A stretch of 64,000 nucleotides of DNA from the NCBI GenBank assembly GCA_963732405.1, contig CAVSZG010000006.1, forward strand, positions 310,001 to 374,000, read 5' to 3'. The notes beneath the pieces were generated by a model. That model made no database searches and was not told the DNA's origin. It was given only the letters and a program-made list of their open reading frames with translations. This document shows, in pieces, positions 53,603 to 63,604 of this stretch. The translations under genes and the position numbers were made by a program. Within the stretch, counting starts at the first letter, position 1. Every line of letters begins with the position of its first letter. The DNA comes from JAUIAI01 sp963732405 (GTDB lineage: Bacteria > Pseudomonadota > Gammaproteobacteria > Burkholderiales > Burkholderiaceae_E).

Positions 53603-54316
53603 TCAATACCCCAGATAGGCCTTGCGGATCGATTCGTCCGCCCGGATGCTTTCGCTCGAGCCCGACAGGACCACCCGTCCGGTTTCGAGCAGGTAGGCAT
53701 CATGGGCCATGTCCAAGGCCAGATTGGCATTCTGTTCGACCAGCAGCATGCTCACCTTGTCCTCGGTATTGATGCGGCGCATGATCGCGAAAATTTCGCG
53801 CACGATCAGTGGTGCGAGACCGAATGAGGGTTCATCGAGCAACAGGATGCGCGGCCTGAGCATGAGCGCCCGGCTGATCGCGAGCATCTGCTGCTCCCCG
53901 CCCGACAAGGTTCCGGCCTGCTGATGGCGCCGCTCGGCCAGTCGTGGAAAACGGTCGTACATGGCGTCGATGTCGCGGGCGACATTGGCCTTGTCGCGCC
54001 GCGTGTACGCACCCAGCCGCAGATTCTCTTCGACCGTGACCGCCGTGAAGGTGCCCCGTCCATCGGGCACATGGGCCACGCCCATCTGCACGATCTGTTC
54101 GGTGCTTCGGCTGGTCACCGACTGGCCGTCGATCAGGATCTCGCCCGCGGTGCGCACCATCTGGCAGATCGAGCGCAGCGTGGTGGTCTTGCCGGCACCG
54201 TTCGCACCCAGGATGGTGGTGATTCGTCCGGCATCCAGTGTGAAGTCGATACCGAACAGGGCTTGTGTGGTGCCATAGAAGGCCTGCAGGCCCCTGACTT
54301 CGAGCAGGTGGCTCAT
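53603..54316 (-). CDS. ABC transporter ATPase (LivF type)
   Basis: One of two nucleotide-binding subunits. The 237-residue product has Walker A LGANGAGKTTTLRSI, the VPDGRGTF LivF mark, signature LSGGEQQMLAI and Walker B ILLLDEPSFGLAP, with the VEQNANLALDMAHDAYLLE end. It is 46 nt after the LivG-type gene. Confidence 0.93.
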   Translation of the reverse strand: MSHLLEVRGLQAFYGTTQALFGIDFTLDAGRITTILGANGAGKTTTLRSICQMVRTAGEILIDGQSVTSRSTEQIVQMGVAHVPDGRGTFTAVTVEENLRLGAYTRRDKANVARDIDAMYDRFPRLAERRHQQAGTLSGGEQQMLAISRALMLRPRILLLDEPSFGLAPLIVREIFAIMRRINTEDKVSMLLVEQNANLALDMAHDAYLLETGRVVLSGSSESIRADESIRKAYLGY

Positions 54317-54362
54317 CGACGGGCTCCCTGTGCGGCCGGTGCGCCACTGGCGTTCGTGGCGC

Positions 54363-55193
54363 TCATCCGTCCACCTCGGCGGGTGCGCCCAGGTAGGCCG
54401 CGATCACTTGTGGATCGGCCTGGATTTGCGCCGGCGTGCCCTCGGCGATCTTGGCGCCGAAGTTCAGCACGACGATGTGGTCGGACACGGCCATGACCAG
54501 GCTCATGTGATGTTCGACGAGCAGCACAGTGATGCCGAACTCGTCGCGCACCTTGCGGATATTGCCGGCCAGATCATCCAGTTCCTCATGGTTCAGACCG
54601 GCCGCGGGCTCATCGAGCAGCAACAGGCGCGGCTCGGCGGCCAGAGCCCGCGCCAGTTCGACCCGCTTCTGCAGGCCAAAAGGCAGATCGCCCACCCGCC
54701 GGTTCGCCACCGCCTGCAGGTCCATCATGGCGAGCAGGCGGTTCGCTTTGTCAATCAGGATCGACTCTTCTGCACGCACGCCGGGCAGCGCAAATGCACT
54801 GCTCAGAAAGCCAGAGCGGCTTCGACAATGGCCGCCCACCATCACATTCTCGCGGACCGAGAGCGTGCGGAACATCGCCAGATTCTGAAACGTGCGGCCA
54901 ATGCCCAGCCCGGCCATCTCGTGAACCGGCGTCGCCGATATCGATTGACCGTCGAACAGAATGTCGCCCGATTCATATTGGTAGAGGCGGCTCAGGCAGT
55001 TGAACAGCGTGGTCTTGCCGGCACCGTTCGGACCGATCAATCCACAGACGCCACCCTTGGGCACGTCGAAACTCACGGCGTCCAGGGCAACGATGCCGCC
55101 AAAGCGGACTGTCACCTCGCGCACGCTCAATAGCGGCTCGTTATTCAATGGTTTCCGCCCCCCCGGCAGATAACGCTCATGTCGACCGATCAT
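54363..55193 (-). CDS. ABC transporter ATPase (LivG type)
   Basis: The other nucleotide-binding subunit and first gene of the importer operon. The 276-residue product has Walker A IGPNGAGKTTLFNCLSRL, the LivG mark GIGRTFQNLAMFRTLSVREN, signature LPFGLQKRVELARAL and Walker B LLLLDEPAAGLNHEE. ATG 55193 is used; shorter starts are possible. Confidence 0.92.
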   Translation of the reverse strand: MIGRHERYLPGGRKPLNNEPLLSVREVTVRFGGIVALDAVSFDVPKGGVCGLIGPNGAGKTTLFNCLSRLYQYESGDILFDGQSISATPVHEMAGLGIGRTFQNLAMFRTLSVRENVMVGGHCRSRSGFLSSAFALPGVRAEESILIDKANRLLAMMDLQAVANRRVGDLPFGLQKRVELARALAAEPRLLLLDEPAAGLNHEELDDLAGNIRKVRDEFGITVLLVEHHMSLVMAVSDHIVVLNFGAKIAEGTPAQIQADPQVIAAYLGAPAEVDG

Positions 55194-55465
55194 ATCCCAG
55201 GATGGACGGACTGCTGATTTGACTGGTCAATTCCCGATTCATGCCTGTCCGAGTTGGATTCACTGCAGCCGTCGGTTCGTCATCGAGCCTATGTTGCGTT
55301 GCAATAGGACGACGATGCCCTGACTCTTACGCCGGCCCCTGTGAATGGCTGACCCATCCCGTCGACGCGCGGCGGGTCGACTCGAATCGACCGGAAACGG
55401 CCCGCTGTTCCCTCGATCCCGGCCAGGGGCCCACGCCTAGCATCGACAACATCAATCGTCCGTCG
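55194..55465. promoter_or_regulatory. Divergent region, importer operon / OGT-T1SS locus
   Basis: A 272-nt region between divergent operons. A short inverted repeat TTGAC-TG-GTCAA at 55219-55230, 26 nt from the importer start, could be an operator. The downstream frame is open through much of the rest, but without convincing protein-like composition. Nothing else is seen. Confidence 0.4.
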
Positions 55466-57355
55466 ATGTTGCCGATGAAACCTGCCTCCCGGGCCGAAGT
55501 CGCCTTGCCCCCGAGTGGCCGGCGTGACCACGCCAGTTCGACCGCCAGTCAGGCGTATGGCCGGCCCGAGGCTGCGCCGTCGATCGCCGAGCTGCTGGGC
55601 GCGGTCGACCGACTGCAGTCGGCCGGTCAGCCCGAGCAGGCGATTGCGCTGTATCGGGACTGGATCGCCGGCACCGATTCACCACATCGACACATTGCCT
55701 GTTTCAATTGCGGCACCTTGCTGGGCAGTCTGCGGCGGCATCGCGAGGCCGCCGAGGTCTATCGCCAGGCCCTGGCTGCGGCGCCCGGCTTCGTCGAGGC
55801 GCGACTGAATCTGGGCCATCAGCTCGAGCACCTGGGCGAACCCGACGAAGCACTTGCCCAGTGGCGCATGATTCACGAGCGCGGCGTCGCGGCTGCCGGT
55901 AGTCGGGTACCCATGGCCATGCAGCATCGGCTGCATGCGATCAACAACATTGCCCGTCTGCTCGAGGTGCTTCGACGATTCGATGAAGCCGAAGCGGCCA
56001 TGGTCGAGAGTCTGCACCTGTCGCCGACCCAGCCCGATGTGATCCAGCACTATGTGCACATTCGCCAGAAACAATGCCGCTGGCCGGTTTATCAACCGGT
56101 CGGCCAGGTCACGGCCAATCAGTTGCTGCTCGGCACCTCGGCCCTGGCCACCCTGAGTGCATCGGACGATCCGGCTCTGCAATTGCTGGCCGCTCATCGC
56201 TTCGTCAATGACAAGTATCCGCGCCTGACCGACACGCCGTTGCACGATCCGGCGCGACGCCCTGGCACGCGACTGCGGATCGGCTATCTGTCGGGCGACT
56301 TCTGCATGCATGCGATGGGCCTGTTGATTCCTGAACTGCTCGAGCTTCACGATCGGCAGCGCGTCGAAGTGTTCGGCTTCTGCTTCAGCCGCGATGATGG
56401 CTCGGCGCTGCGCGAGCGGCTGGTGGCCGCACTCGATCATCATGTGCGTATCCATGCACTGGACGACAGGCAGGCGGCGCAGCGCATCGCGCAATTGCAG
56501 ATCGATGTGCTGGTCGATCTGCATGGCTTGAGCAGCGGTGCGCGTCCGGGGATTCTGGCGCTGCGTCCGGCGCCGGTGCAGATTGGCTATCTGGGATTGC
56601 CAGCCACCTCGGCCCTGCCAGGGGTCGACTACATGATTGCCGACCCGTATGTGATGCCGGCCGAACTCGAGCCTTATTGCACCGAGCGCCCGATGCGCGT
56701 GCCGCATTGTTATCAGGTCTGCGACCGGCAGCGGCCGGTGGCGCCAACACCCGAGCGACGTCAGTACGGCCTTCCCGACGACGCCTTCGTATTCTGTTCG
56801 TTCAATAACAATCACAAGATTTCGCAGCCGGTCTTCGAGTGCTGGATGCGGATTCTGGCCGCGGTGCCGGGCAGCGTGCTGTGGTTGCTCGCCGATAATC
56901 CCTGGTCGCGCGAGAACATGTGTCTGGCCGCCGAGCGACAAGGCCTGTCGCGGGACCGGCTGATCTTCGCGCCGCGCGTGGCGCCGCCCGAGTATCTGGC
57001 GCGGTTCCGGCTGGCCGATCTGTTTCTGGACACCTTTCCCTACAACGCCGGTGCCACCGCCAGTGATGCGCTCTGGATGGGCCTGCCGATCCTCACCCGC
57101 TCGGGTCGTACCTATATTTCGCGCATGGCCGGCAGCCTGCTGAGCAATGTAGGCCTGCCCGACCTGATCACCGAGACCATCGCCGACTACGAGCGACTGG
57201 CCATCACGCTGGGTCGTTGCCCCTTACGAACCGCCTCGTATCGGCGCTATCTGCTCAACGAGGGCCGGCAATCCCGCCTGTTCGATGTGCCGGGTCTGGT
57301 GCGCGACATCGAAGACGGGTTCGTGGCGCTGGTGCGCCAACAGGCCGCGATGTGA
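55466..57355 (+). CDS. SPINDLY/O-GlcNAc transferase-like TPR protein
   Basis: A bacterial relative of O-GlcNAc transferase (GT41) expected to glycosylate protein Ser/Thr in the cytoplasm. The protein (about 629 residues) has an N-terminal TPR region (REAAEVYRQALAAAPGFVEA and following) and the GT41 catalytic domain: RLRIGYLSGDFCMHAMGLL, VDLHGLSSGARPGIL, FCSFNNNHKISQPVFECW. The last block is LDTFPYNAGATASDALWMG. ATG 55466 or 55475 is the likely start. It is coupled (GTGA) to a type I secretion ABC transporter, so the secreted substrate may be glycosylated. Confidence 0.85.
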   Translation: MLPMKPASRAEVALPPSGRRDHASSTASQAYGRPEAAPSIAELLGAVDRLQSAGQPEQAIALYRDWIAGTDSPHRHIACFNCGTLLGSLRRHREAAEVYRQALAAAPGFVEARLNLGHQLEHLGEPDEALAQWRMIHERGVAAAGSRVPMAMQHRLHAINNIARLLEVLRRFDEAEAAMVESLHLSPTQPDVIQHYVHIRQKQCRWPVYQPVGQVTANQLLLGTSALATLSASDDPALQLLAAHRFVNDKYPRLTDTPLHDPARRPGTRLRIGYLSGDFCMHAMGLLIPELLELHDRQRVEVFGFCFSRDDGSALRERLVAALDHHVRIHALDDRQAAQRIAQLQIDVLVDLHGLSSGARPGILALRPAPVQIGYLGLPATSALPGVDYMIADPYVMPAELEPYCTERPMRVPHCYQVCDRQRPVAPTPERRQYGLPDDAFVFCSFNNNHKISQPVFECWMRILAAVPGSVLWLLADNPWSRENMCLAAERQGLSRDRLIFAPRVAPPEYLARFRLADLFLDTFPYNAGATASDALWMGLPILTRSGRTYISRMAGSLLSNVGLPDLITETIADYERLAITLGRCPLRTASYRRYLLNEGRQSRLFDVPGLVRDIEDGFVALVRQQAAM

Positions 57356-59556
57356 ACGGACAGCCGCTGGCCGCTTCGTTGGTCTGGCTCTGCGCCCATC
57401 ATGGGCAGCAGCGATCACTGGTCTCGTTGTTCGATGGCATCGGACTGCCCGATCCCCTGTACCCCGACCATGCGGTGCGGGCCTTGCGCGAGGCAGGGTT
57501 TCGCGCCGCGACGGTCCAGCGGCCGCTGGCCGACATCCATGACCTGCTGCTGCCGGTGGTGTTGCTGCTCGAAGACGGCGATGCCTGCATCCTGACCCGG
57601 CGACTGGACGACACGGACAGCGATCAGACGTTTTACGACATCGTGCTGCCGGCGGATTCATCGACCTTGGTACCGGTGACCCGGGTCATGGGCGCCGGAG
57701 AACTGGAGCCGCGTTATTCGGGCTGGTGTATTGCGGCATCGCCCGAACCGCGGGCGATCGGATCGGCCGGACGCGAAGCCGACCGGCAGCTGGCCCATGA
57801 GTTCGAGCGGCACTGGCTCTGGGGAACGATTTACCGCTTCATGCCGTACTACCGCTCGACCATGCTGGCTGCCTTGTTGAGCAACGTGTTGATGCTGGTG
57901 ACCGGACTGATCACCGCGGTGGTGTTCGACAAGGTGATTCCGCACCAGGCGTTCACCACGCTCTGGGCACTGGCCAGCGGCGGGCTGATTGCCGTGATAT
58001 TTGATCTGGCGGCGCGTCAGATGCGCAGTCACCTGATCGATTCGGCGGGCAAAAAATGCGATCAGATCATCGGCAGCATTCTGTTCCGGCACACGCTGGG
58101 CCTGCGTATGGAGCATCGGCCGGAATCGGCTGGCGCTCATTCGCATCATGTGGCGCAGATCGAGACGGTGCGCGAGTTTTTCGCCTCGGCAACGATGGCC
58201 GCCTTCACCGATCTGCCGTTCATCGTACTGTTCATCGGCATGACCTTCGTCATTGGCGGCCCGCTGGGATGGATACTGGTGGGCGCGGTGCCGGCATTGT
58301 TCGGCACGGCACTGCTGATGCAGCGCCGCCTTCGGCTATCGATGCAGGCGAATCTGGCGCAACAAGCCGATCTTCAGGGGATGATGGTCGAGGCGCTGGA
58401 AGGCATGGAAGACCTCAAGGCCACCGGCGCACAGGGCCGATTCCTGCAGCGCTTCGAGGCTGCGACGGCAGCGGCGGCCGAGGCCTCGATCCGTGCCCGG
58501 CGGGTATCCAGTCTGACCAGCAATATTTCGTCGGTCGCCCAGCCCGTCATCACGCTGATCACGCTCGTCTGGGGCGTGTATCTGATCGACGATAAGAGCC
58601 TTTCGCCGGGCGCGATGATTGCCTGCGTGATGTTCGGCGCCAGGGCCATCGCGCCACTGTCCGGCGTGGTATCGCTCGCATCGCGATACCAGGGGGCGCG
58701 CGCGGCGATGCTGGCGCTGGATCGCTTGATGAGTCTGCCGCAGGAGCGCGAGCCCGGTCGAGAGTATGTGAGCAATCCGGTGATCAGTGGTCGGATCGGT
58801 TTGCGCGAGGTGTCGTTCCACTATCCGGCTGCTGGAGAGGATCCGGCGCCGATGATTCTGAAGCAGATCAGTCTGCACTATGCCGCCGGCGAGCGAGTAG
58901 TGATTCTGGGCCGCATCGGCAGTGGCAAGTCGACCGTATTGCGTCTGCTGGCCGGGCTGTATCGCCCGGTGGACGGTATCGTCGAGGTGGATGGCATGGA
59001 TCTGCGTCAGCTCGACCCGGCGGATTTCCGCGCTCAGGTGGGCTTCGTGTCGCAGGAGCCTCGTCTGTTCAAGGGCACGCTCAAGGACAACGTGTTGATG
59101 GGCCGGATCTCGCCCGATGCGGCGCGATTGTCCGAGGTCGCGTCGCTGACCGGACTGGATCGGCTGATCCTGTCGCATCCGCTGGGTTGGGAGATGCCGG
59201 TGGGCGAGATGGGCTCGCTGTTGTCGGGTGGCCAGCGTCAGCTCGTGGCATTGGCGCGTGCGCTTCTGACCCGTCCACGGATCCTGCTGATGGACGAGCC
59301 GACCAGCTCGATGGATGCGCAATCCGAGCAGTTGTTCCTGCAGCGATTGCGCCAGGCGGCCGGCAACTGCACGCTGGTCATGGTCACGCATCGCCCGGCG
59401 CTGCTCGAGCTCGCCCAACGCGTCACGATGATCGACGCGGGTCGTGTGGTACTCGATGGTCCGCGGGATCAGGTGATGAAGCGGCTGTCGGGCAATCGAG
59501 CCGGTGTCGAACCCGCCGATCGCCCGGTGCCACGCAATGAAGAGCAGGTGGTCTGA
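57352..59556 (+). CDS. Type I secretion ABC transporter (LapB/HlyB-like)
   Basis: The inner-membrane ATPase/permease of a type I secretion system. The 734-residue product has an N-terminal C39-like domain (about residues 1-130) without a catalytic Cys-His pair that I can see. A six-helix membrane domain follows, then an ATPase with Walker A LGRIGSGKSTVLRLL, signature LLSGGQRQLVALARA and Walker B RILLMDEPTSSMD. The degenerate peptidase domain suits RTX adhesin or toxin export without leader cleavage. GTG 57352 overlaps the preceding stop. Confidence 0.92.
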   Translation: MNGQPLAASLVWLCAHHGQQRSLVSLFDGIGLPDPLYPDHAVRALREAGFRAATVQRPLADIHDLLLPVVLLLEDGDACILTRRLDDTDSDQTFYDIVLPADSSTLVPVTRVMGAGELEPRYSGWCIAASPEPRAIGSAGREADRQLAHEFERHWLWGTIYRFMPYYRSTMLAALLSNVLMLVTGLITAVVFDKVIPHQAFTTLWALASGGLIAVIFDLAARQMRSHLIDSAGKKCDQIIGSILFRHTLGLRMEHRPESAGAHSHHVAQIETVREFFASATMAAFTDLPFIVLFIGMTFVIGGPLGWILVGAVPALFGTALLMQRRLRLSMQANLAQQADLQGMMVEALEGMEDLKATGAQGRFLQRFEAATAAAAEASIRARRVSSLTSNISSVAQPVITLITLVWGVYLIDDKSLSPGAMIACVMFGARAIAPLSGVVSLASRYQGARAAMLALDRLMSLPQEREPGREYVSNPVISGRIGLREVSFHYPAAGEDPAPMILKQISLHYAAGERVVILGRIGSGKSTVLRLLAGLYRPVDGIVEVDGMDLRQLDPADFRAQVGFVSQEPRLFKGTLKDNVLMGRISPDAARLSEVASLTGLDRLILSHPLGWEMPVGEMGSLLSGGQRQLVALARALLTRPRILLMDEPTSSMDAQSEQLFLQRLRQAAGNCTLVMVTHRPALLELAQRVTMIDAGRVVLDGPRDQVMKRLSGNRAGVEPADRPVPRNEEQVV

Positions 59557-59557
59557 G

Positions 59558-60802
59558 ATGGCCATGATTCCTCGGCGCAGCCGCCAGGCGCCTGCGGCTC
59601 CCACCCGTGCCGAACAGGCCTTGATTTCCAGCCTGCGATCGGCCCAGCTGGTCGATAGCTTGCCGGCCGTGAACGGATCGCTCTACCTGATGCTGTTGTT
59701 GGTCATGGTCGCGACGATCTGGGCTGCGGTGGCGCGGGTCGATGTCGTCACGCGCGCCGAGGGACGGGTCGTGCCGGATGGGCGTGAACAGAGTATTGCC
59801 AGCCTGGAGGGCGGCATTTTGCGCGAGATGCATGTGCGCGAGGGCATGGAGGTGGCACAGGGACAGTTGCTGGCCAGACTCGATCCGACCCGGGTGGCGG
59901 CGATGCAGAACGAAGGTCGGGTCAGACGAGTGGCCTTGCTCGGCGCGATCGCGCGACTGCAGGCCGAAGTGGAGGGTGGCAAGCCCGTGTTTCCGGCCGA
60001 ACTGGCTGGCGAAACCGAGGTGATCCGCAGCGAGACCGAAACCTATGGCACGCGCCAGCGCCAGTTGCAGGATGCGCTGAACGCCACGGCGCAAAGCCTG
60101 GAATTGCTGCGTCGCGAAGAGGCGATCGCGAGCAAGATGTCGGACAGCGGACTCATGCCTCAGGTCGAACTGATCCGACTGCGCCGCCAGGTCAATGAAC
60201 TGGACACGCTGCGCCAGGACAGGCTCAACCTGTTTCGTCAGGCTGCCAGCAGCGAGCTGACCCGGATGCGGACCGAACTGGCCCAGCTCGATGAGCAACT
60301 GGTGGTGCGCGACGACGTTTTGCGCCGCACGCAGTTGTTGTCGCCGGTCCGTGGCCTGGTCAAGAACATCCGGGTGGGCACTGTCGGTGGCGTGATCGCA
60401 CCGGGCAGTCCGATCATGGAGATCGTGCCACTGGGCGGGCGGGTACTGGTGGAGGCCAGGATCCGTCCGGCCGATATCGGTTTCGTGCGCGAAGGTCAGG
60501 AGGCCACGGTGAAGCTGTCCGCCTATGAGTACAACACCTACGGTGGTCTGCGTGGCACGGTCGAGTACATCAGCCCGGATGCGCTGGGCGATGGCAACGC
60601 TGCCGCCAGTGCCGGTGGCGCAGAGACCTGGTATCGGGCCAGGGTGGTGGCCGATGAATCGACGCTGAGTTATCGGGGCGATCCGTTGCCGGTGCGTCCG
60701 GGCATGACCGGCATGGTCGAGGTGTCGACCAGCGACCGGTCGGTTTTGAGTTTTCTGCTGCGGCCGCTGCTCAAGTCGCGAGAGGCATTTCGTGAACAAT
60801 GA
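59558..60802 (+). CDS. HlyD-family periplasmic adaptor (T1SS)
   Basis: The membrane-fusion protein linking the ABC transporter to the outer-membrane channel. The 414-residue product has one N-terminal transmembrane helix (about residues 45-63), a lipoyl-like VVPDGREQSIASLEGGILRE, a long coiled-coil hairpin (about residues 110-250) and a beta-barrel RPADIGFVREGQEATVKLSAY. ATG 59558 is 1 nt after the ABC gene. It overlaps the TolC-like gene. Confidence 0.93.
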   Translation: MAMIPRRSRQAPAAPTRAEQALISSLRSAQLVDSLPAVNGSLYLMLLLVMVATIWAAVARVDVVTRAEGRVVPDGREQSIASLEGGILREMHVREGMEVAQGQLLARLDPTRVAAMQNEGRVRRVALLGAIARLQAEVEGGKPVFPAELAGETEVIRSETETYGTRQRQLQDALNATAQSLELLRREEAIASKMSDSGLMPQVELIRLRRQVNELDTLRQDRLNLFRQAASSELTRMRTELAQLDEQLVVRDDVLRRTQLLSPVRGLVKNIRVGTVGGVIAPGSPIMEIVPLGGRVLVEARIRPADIGFVREGQEATVKLSAYEYNTYGGLRGTVEYISPDALGDGNAAASAGGAETWYRARVVADESTLSYRGDPLPVRPGMTGMVEVSTSDRSVLSFLLRPLLKSREAFREQ

Positions 60803-62177
60803 AACGCCGTCATTGGTGATCAGGTCTGCGCTGGGCCGGTTGTTGGCCATCATGATGTTCACCGCTGCAACGCAACAGGTGCACGCAGGCTGCATCGAAT
60901 CGGATGAATGGATCCAGCCGGTCCTGCATGCCGATTCGCCGCAGGTCACCGACCGGGCCCATGCCATGTTGCGCGAGCTGGTGCGCCAGTCGCTGACCCA
61001 TAGTCAGGCGGTGGGTGCGGCCACGCTGCTCGCCGAGGCGGCCGCCATCGATGTCGAGGGGGCTCGGTCGGGTCGGCTGCCACGGGCGGCATTGACCGGC
61101 GGCCTGGGCTATTCGAACCAGACCCTGCAAGGGGTTCGACAGCCCGCCGGACGGCTCGCCAGGGGGGCCGTGAGTGTCAGCGCGCCACTCTACGACGCCG
61201 GGCGGATCGCGCAGACGGTGAGCTGGCGTGAGCAACTGGCCAAGGCTGCCCGGCATGCGCAACTGGACACGCGCGAGCAGCTCGGACTGCAGACCGTCAG
61301 TCTGGCGCTGGATCGCAGTCGCTACTTCAAGCATGAGCAGGTGTCGCGCCAGCATGCGCGGCGCCTGGCCTGTCTGGTTGATTCGCTGGAGCAGGTGGTG
61401 CAGGCCGATCCGGGGCGTCGCAGTGAACTCGATCAGGCGCGCAAGACGCTTCAGGAGGCACAGTTGTCGCTTGAGCGCAGCCTGAGCACCAAGCACCAGA
61501 TCGAACGACGCCTGCGACGGATGACCGGTGCCGATCTGCCGCAGCTCGAGGGGCTGACCACCGTGCTGGGCGAAACGCCCGATCTGGAGGCTATCCTGGC
61601 CCTCACCAACCAGAGCAGTGCGGTCGGTCAATTGATCGCCCAGGCTGATGCGGCCGATGCCCAGGCGCGGGCTCTCGCCGCACAGGGCAGGCCGCAGGTT
61701 GATCTCGCGCTCGATGGATCGCGCACGTCCGGTGTCATCGACAGCAATGGCTGGCAGATCGGCCTGAATATCACCATCCCGATCTTTGATGCTGGTATCC
61801 GCTATGCCACCGATGCGGCAGCGCGGCGCGCACAGGCCGCGCGCATGCAGGTGGCCGACACCAGTGAATCGCGTTTGTCGCGGGTTGCCGAAATCCATGC
61901 CCAGGCCGGCTCGCTGGCCAGGGAATCGACTGATCTGGCGGCGATTCTGGAGAATAGTGCGCGGCTGCGTCAGGCCACGCTGATGCAGTGGCGAAAGCTG
62001 GGCAGGCGATCACTGTTCGATGTGATGAGCGCCGAGCGCGATCACTTCGGGCTTCGCGTCGCCCAGGTTGATGCATTGCATGACCGGCAGCAGGCCAATG
62101 CCTTGCTCTGGTCTCTGGGGCCGGGTGTTGACGCCTGGCTGCGCGACACCCATCCAACAGACAGGACAGACCGATGA
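60792..62177 (+). CDS. TolC-like outer membrane channel (LapE type)
   Basis: The outer-membrane exit duct of the type I system. The 461-residue product has a signal-like N-terminus (LLAIMMFTAATQQVHA), two related helical halves with repeated SHSQAVGAA / QSSAVGQLIAQADAAD patterns, and YSNQTLQGV and LNITIPIFDAGIRY beta-strand/turn motifs typical of TolC proteins. GTG 60792 overlaps the HlyD gene by 11 nt. Confidence 0.88.
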   Translation: MNNETPSLVIRSALGRLLAIMMFTAATQQVHAGCIESDEWIQPVLHADSPQVTDRAHAMLRELVRQSLTHSQAVGAATLLAEAAAIDVEGARSGRLPRAALTGGLGYSNQTLQGVRQPAGRLARGAVSVSAPLYDAGRIAQTVSWREQLAKAARHAQLDTREQLGLQTVSLALDRSRYFKHEQVSRQHARRLACLVDSLEQVVQADPGRRSELDQARKTLQEAQLSLERSLSTKHQIERRLRRMTGADLPQLEGLTTVLGETPDLEAILALTNQSSAVGQLIAQADAADAQARALAAQGRPQVDLALDGSRTSGVIDSNGWQIGLNITIPIFDAGIRYATDAAARRAQAARMQVADTSESRLSRVAEIHAQAGSLARESTDLAAILENSARLRQATLMQWRKLGRRSLFDVMSAERDHFGLRVAQVDALHDRQQANALLWSLGPGVDAWLRDTHPTDRTDR

Positions 62178-62890
62178 GACCAGAGCAACCCCTGAACGGC
62201 AACAACGGCCCGATCAGACAGACGCCGGCACATGACAGCGTCAACAGCGATTTGTTGCGCCTTGTACCGGCCGGTGTCCGGCACCTGGTGGACGTGGGCT
62301 GTGCGCACGGCGCGATGGCACGGGCGGTGCGCGCCATCAGTCCGGCCACGACAGTGACCGGTATCGACATCGACCCCGACTATGTCGAGGTCGCGCGCGC
62401 CCATTGCAACGTCGCCATCGCGGCCGACATCGAATCGATGAGCGCTACCGAATTCAAGCGACTGGCCGACGCCGACTGCTGGGTCTTCGGCGACTGTCTG
62501 GAGCATCTGCGTGATCCCTGGGGCCTGCTCAGACGGGTTCGCCAGGCGATTCCGGCCGATGGCTGCGTGCTGGTCTGTCTGCCCAACGCCCAGCACTGGA
62601 GTGTTCAATGGCGCCTGGCCACCGGTAATTTCCGCTATGAAGACAGTGGGCTGATGGACCGGACCCATATCCGCTGGTTCACCCGGACAACCATGCTGGA
62701 GATGTTTGCCCTCACCGGTTGGCAGGTGAATGTGGGTCTGGGTCGGCAGGTCGATTCGGTCCAGCAGCAGCAGGCGCTGCTCGCCGTTCGCGCCTATGCT
62801 CAGGCAGTGGGCTTCGATCCGGCGCTCGCGGAGCAGGATGCGAGGCCGATTCAGTATCTGTTTCGTCTGATTCCGCAGACGATTCACTAG
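62174..62890 (+). CDS. Class I SAM-dependent methyltransferase
   Basis: A 238-residue protein with the SAM motif HLVDVGCAHGAMARAVRAIS, VTGIDIDPDYVEVAR, and the post-motif GDCLEHLRDPWGLLRRVR seen in sugar/lipid methyltransferases. It overlaps the TolC-like gene (ATGA). Its location in the OGT-T1SS locus suggests modification of a glycan or of the exported protein; the substrate is unknown. Confidence 0.85.
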   Translation: MRPEQPLNGNNGPIRQTPAHDSVNSDLLRLVPAGVRHLVDVGCAHGAMARAVRAISPATTVTGIDIDPDYVEVARAHCNVAIAADIESMSATEFKRLADADCWVFGDCLEHLRDPWGLLRRVRQAIPADGCVLVCLPNAQHWSVQWRLATGNFRYEDSGLMDRTHIRWFTRTTMLEMFALTGWQVNVGLGRQVDSVQQQQALLAVRAYAQAVGFDPALAEQDARPIQYLFRLIPQTIH

Positions 62891-62906
62891 TGCGGCGACA
62901 TTCAGC

Positions 62907-63584
62907 ATGAAACTTCACGTGGTCAGCGCCACGCGTCGCAGCCGCGATGCGTTCTGGCGTGAGGCTGCACTGGGTCTGTCGTTGCGCCGATTCGCCGCCG
63001 ACGATCGGCTGGTGCCATGGATCGCCTATGAGAACACCCTGGGCCTGCCCGAAATCTACAACCAGGTGATCGGCGCGCCGCAGGCCTGCGGTGCGGTCAT
63101 CTTCGTGCATGATGATGTCTGGCTGGATGATGTGTTGTTCGCTCAACGCATCCTGGACGGATTGCTCCAGTTTGATGTGATCGGCGTGGCTGGCAACCGC
63201 CGACGGGTCGCCGGACAACCCGGCTGGGCCTTCGTCGACACCCGGTTCCGGTGGGACGAATTGAGCAATCTGAGCGGCCGGGTCGCGCATGGCGCGCACT
63301 CATTTGGTCGGATGACCGACTACGGACCGATAGCCCAGTCCTGTGAACTGCTCGATGGCGTGCTGCTGGCCGCACGTCTGGAGACCCTGGCCCGCCATGA
63401 CTGCCGCTTCGATCCACGATTCCGTTTTCACTTCTATGATCTGGACTTCTGTCGCACGGCGCGCCTGCGCGAGTTGCGGCTGGGTACCTGGCCGATCGGC
63501 ATCACCCACCAGAGTGGCGGGGCATTTGGTACGGCCTCATGGTGGCAGGGATACAGCGACTACATCGGTAAGTGGCAGGCCTAG
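62907..63584 (+). CDS. Glycosyltransferase-like protein (StrF-like)
   Basis: A 225-residue protein with a metal-binding FVHDDVWLDD motif (DxD type), FVDTRFRW and a FHFYDLDFCRTAR motif. These match the small glycosyltransferase-2-like family sometimes called StrF-like. It ends the plus-strand OGT-secretion locus, 16 nt after the methyltransferase. Target unknown. Confidence 0.75.
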   Translation: MKLHVVSATRRSRDAFWREAALGLSLRRFAADDRLVPWIAYENTLGLPEIYNQVIGAPQACGAVIFVHDDVWLDDVLFAQRILDGLLQFDVIGVAGNRRRVAGQPGWAFVDTRFRWDELSNLSGRVAHGAHSFGRMTDYGPIAQSCELLDGVLLAARLETLARHDCRFDPRFRFHFYDLDFCRTARLRELRLGTWPIGITHQSGGAFGTASWWQGYSDYIGKWQA

Positions 63585-63604
63585 CGCCGCCACTCAGAGA
63601 GTGT

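Noticed and set aside
55241..55465. Longer N-terminus for the GT41-like protein (704 residues)
   Set aside because: The extra 75 residues have chance-like composition and no ribosome-binding site; starts at 55466/55475 fit better.
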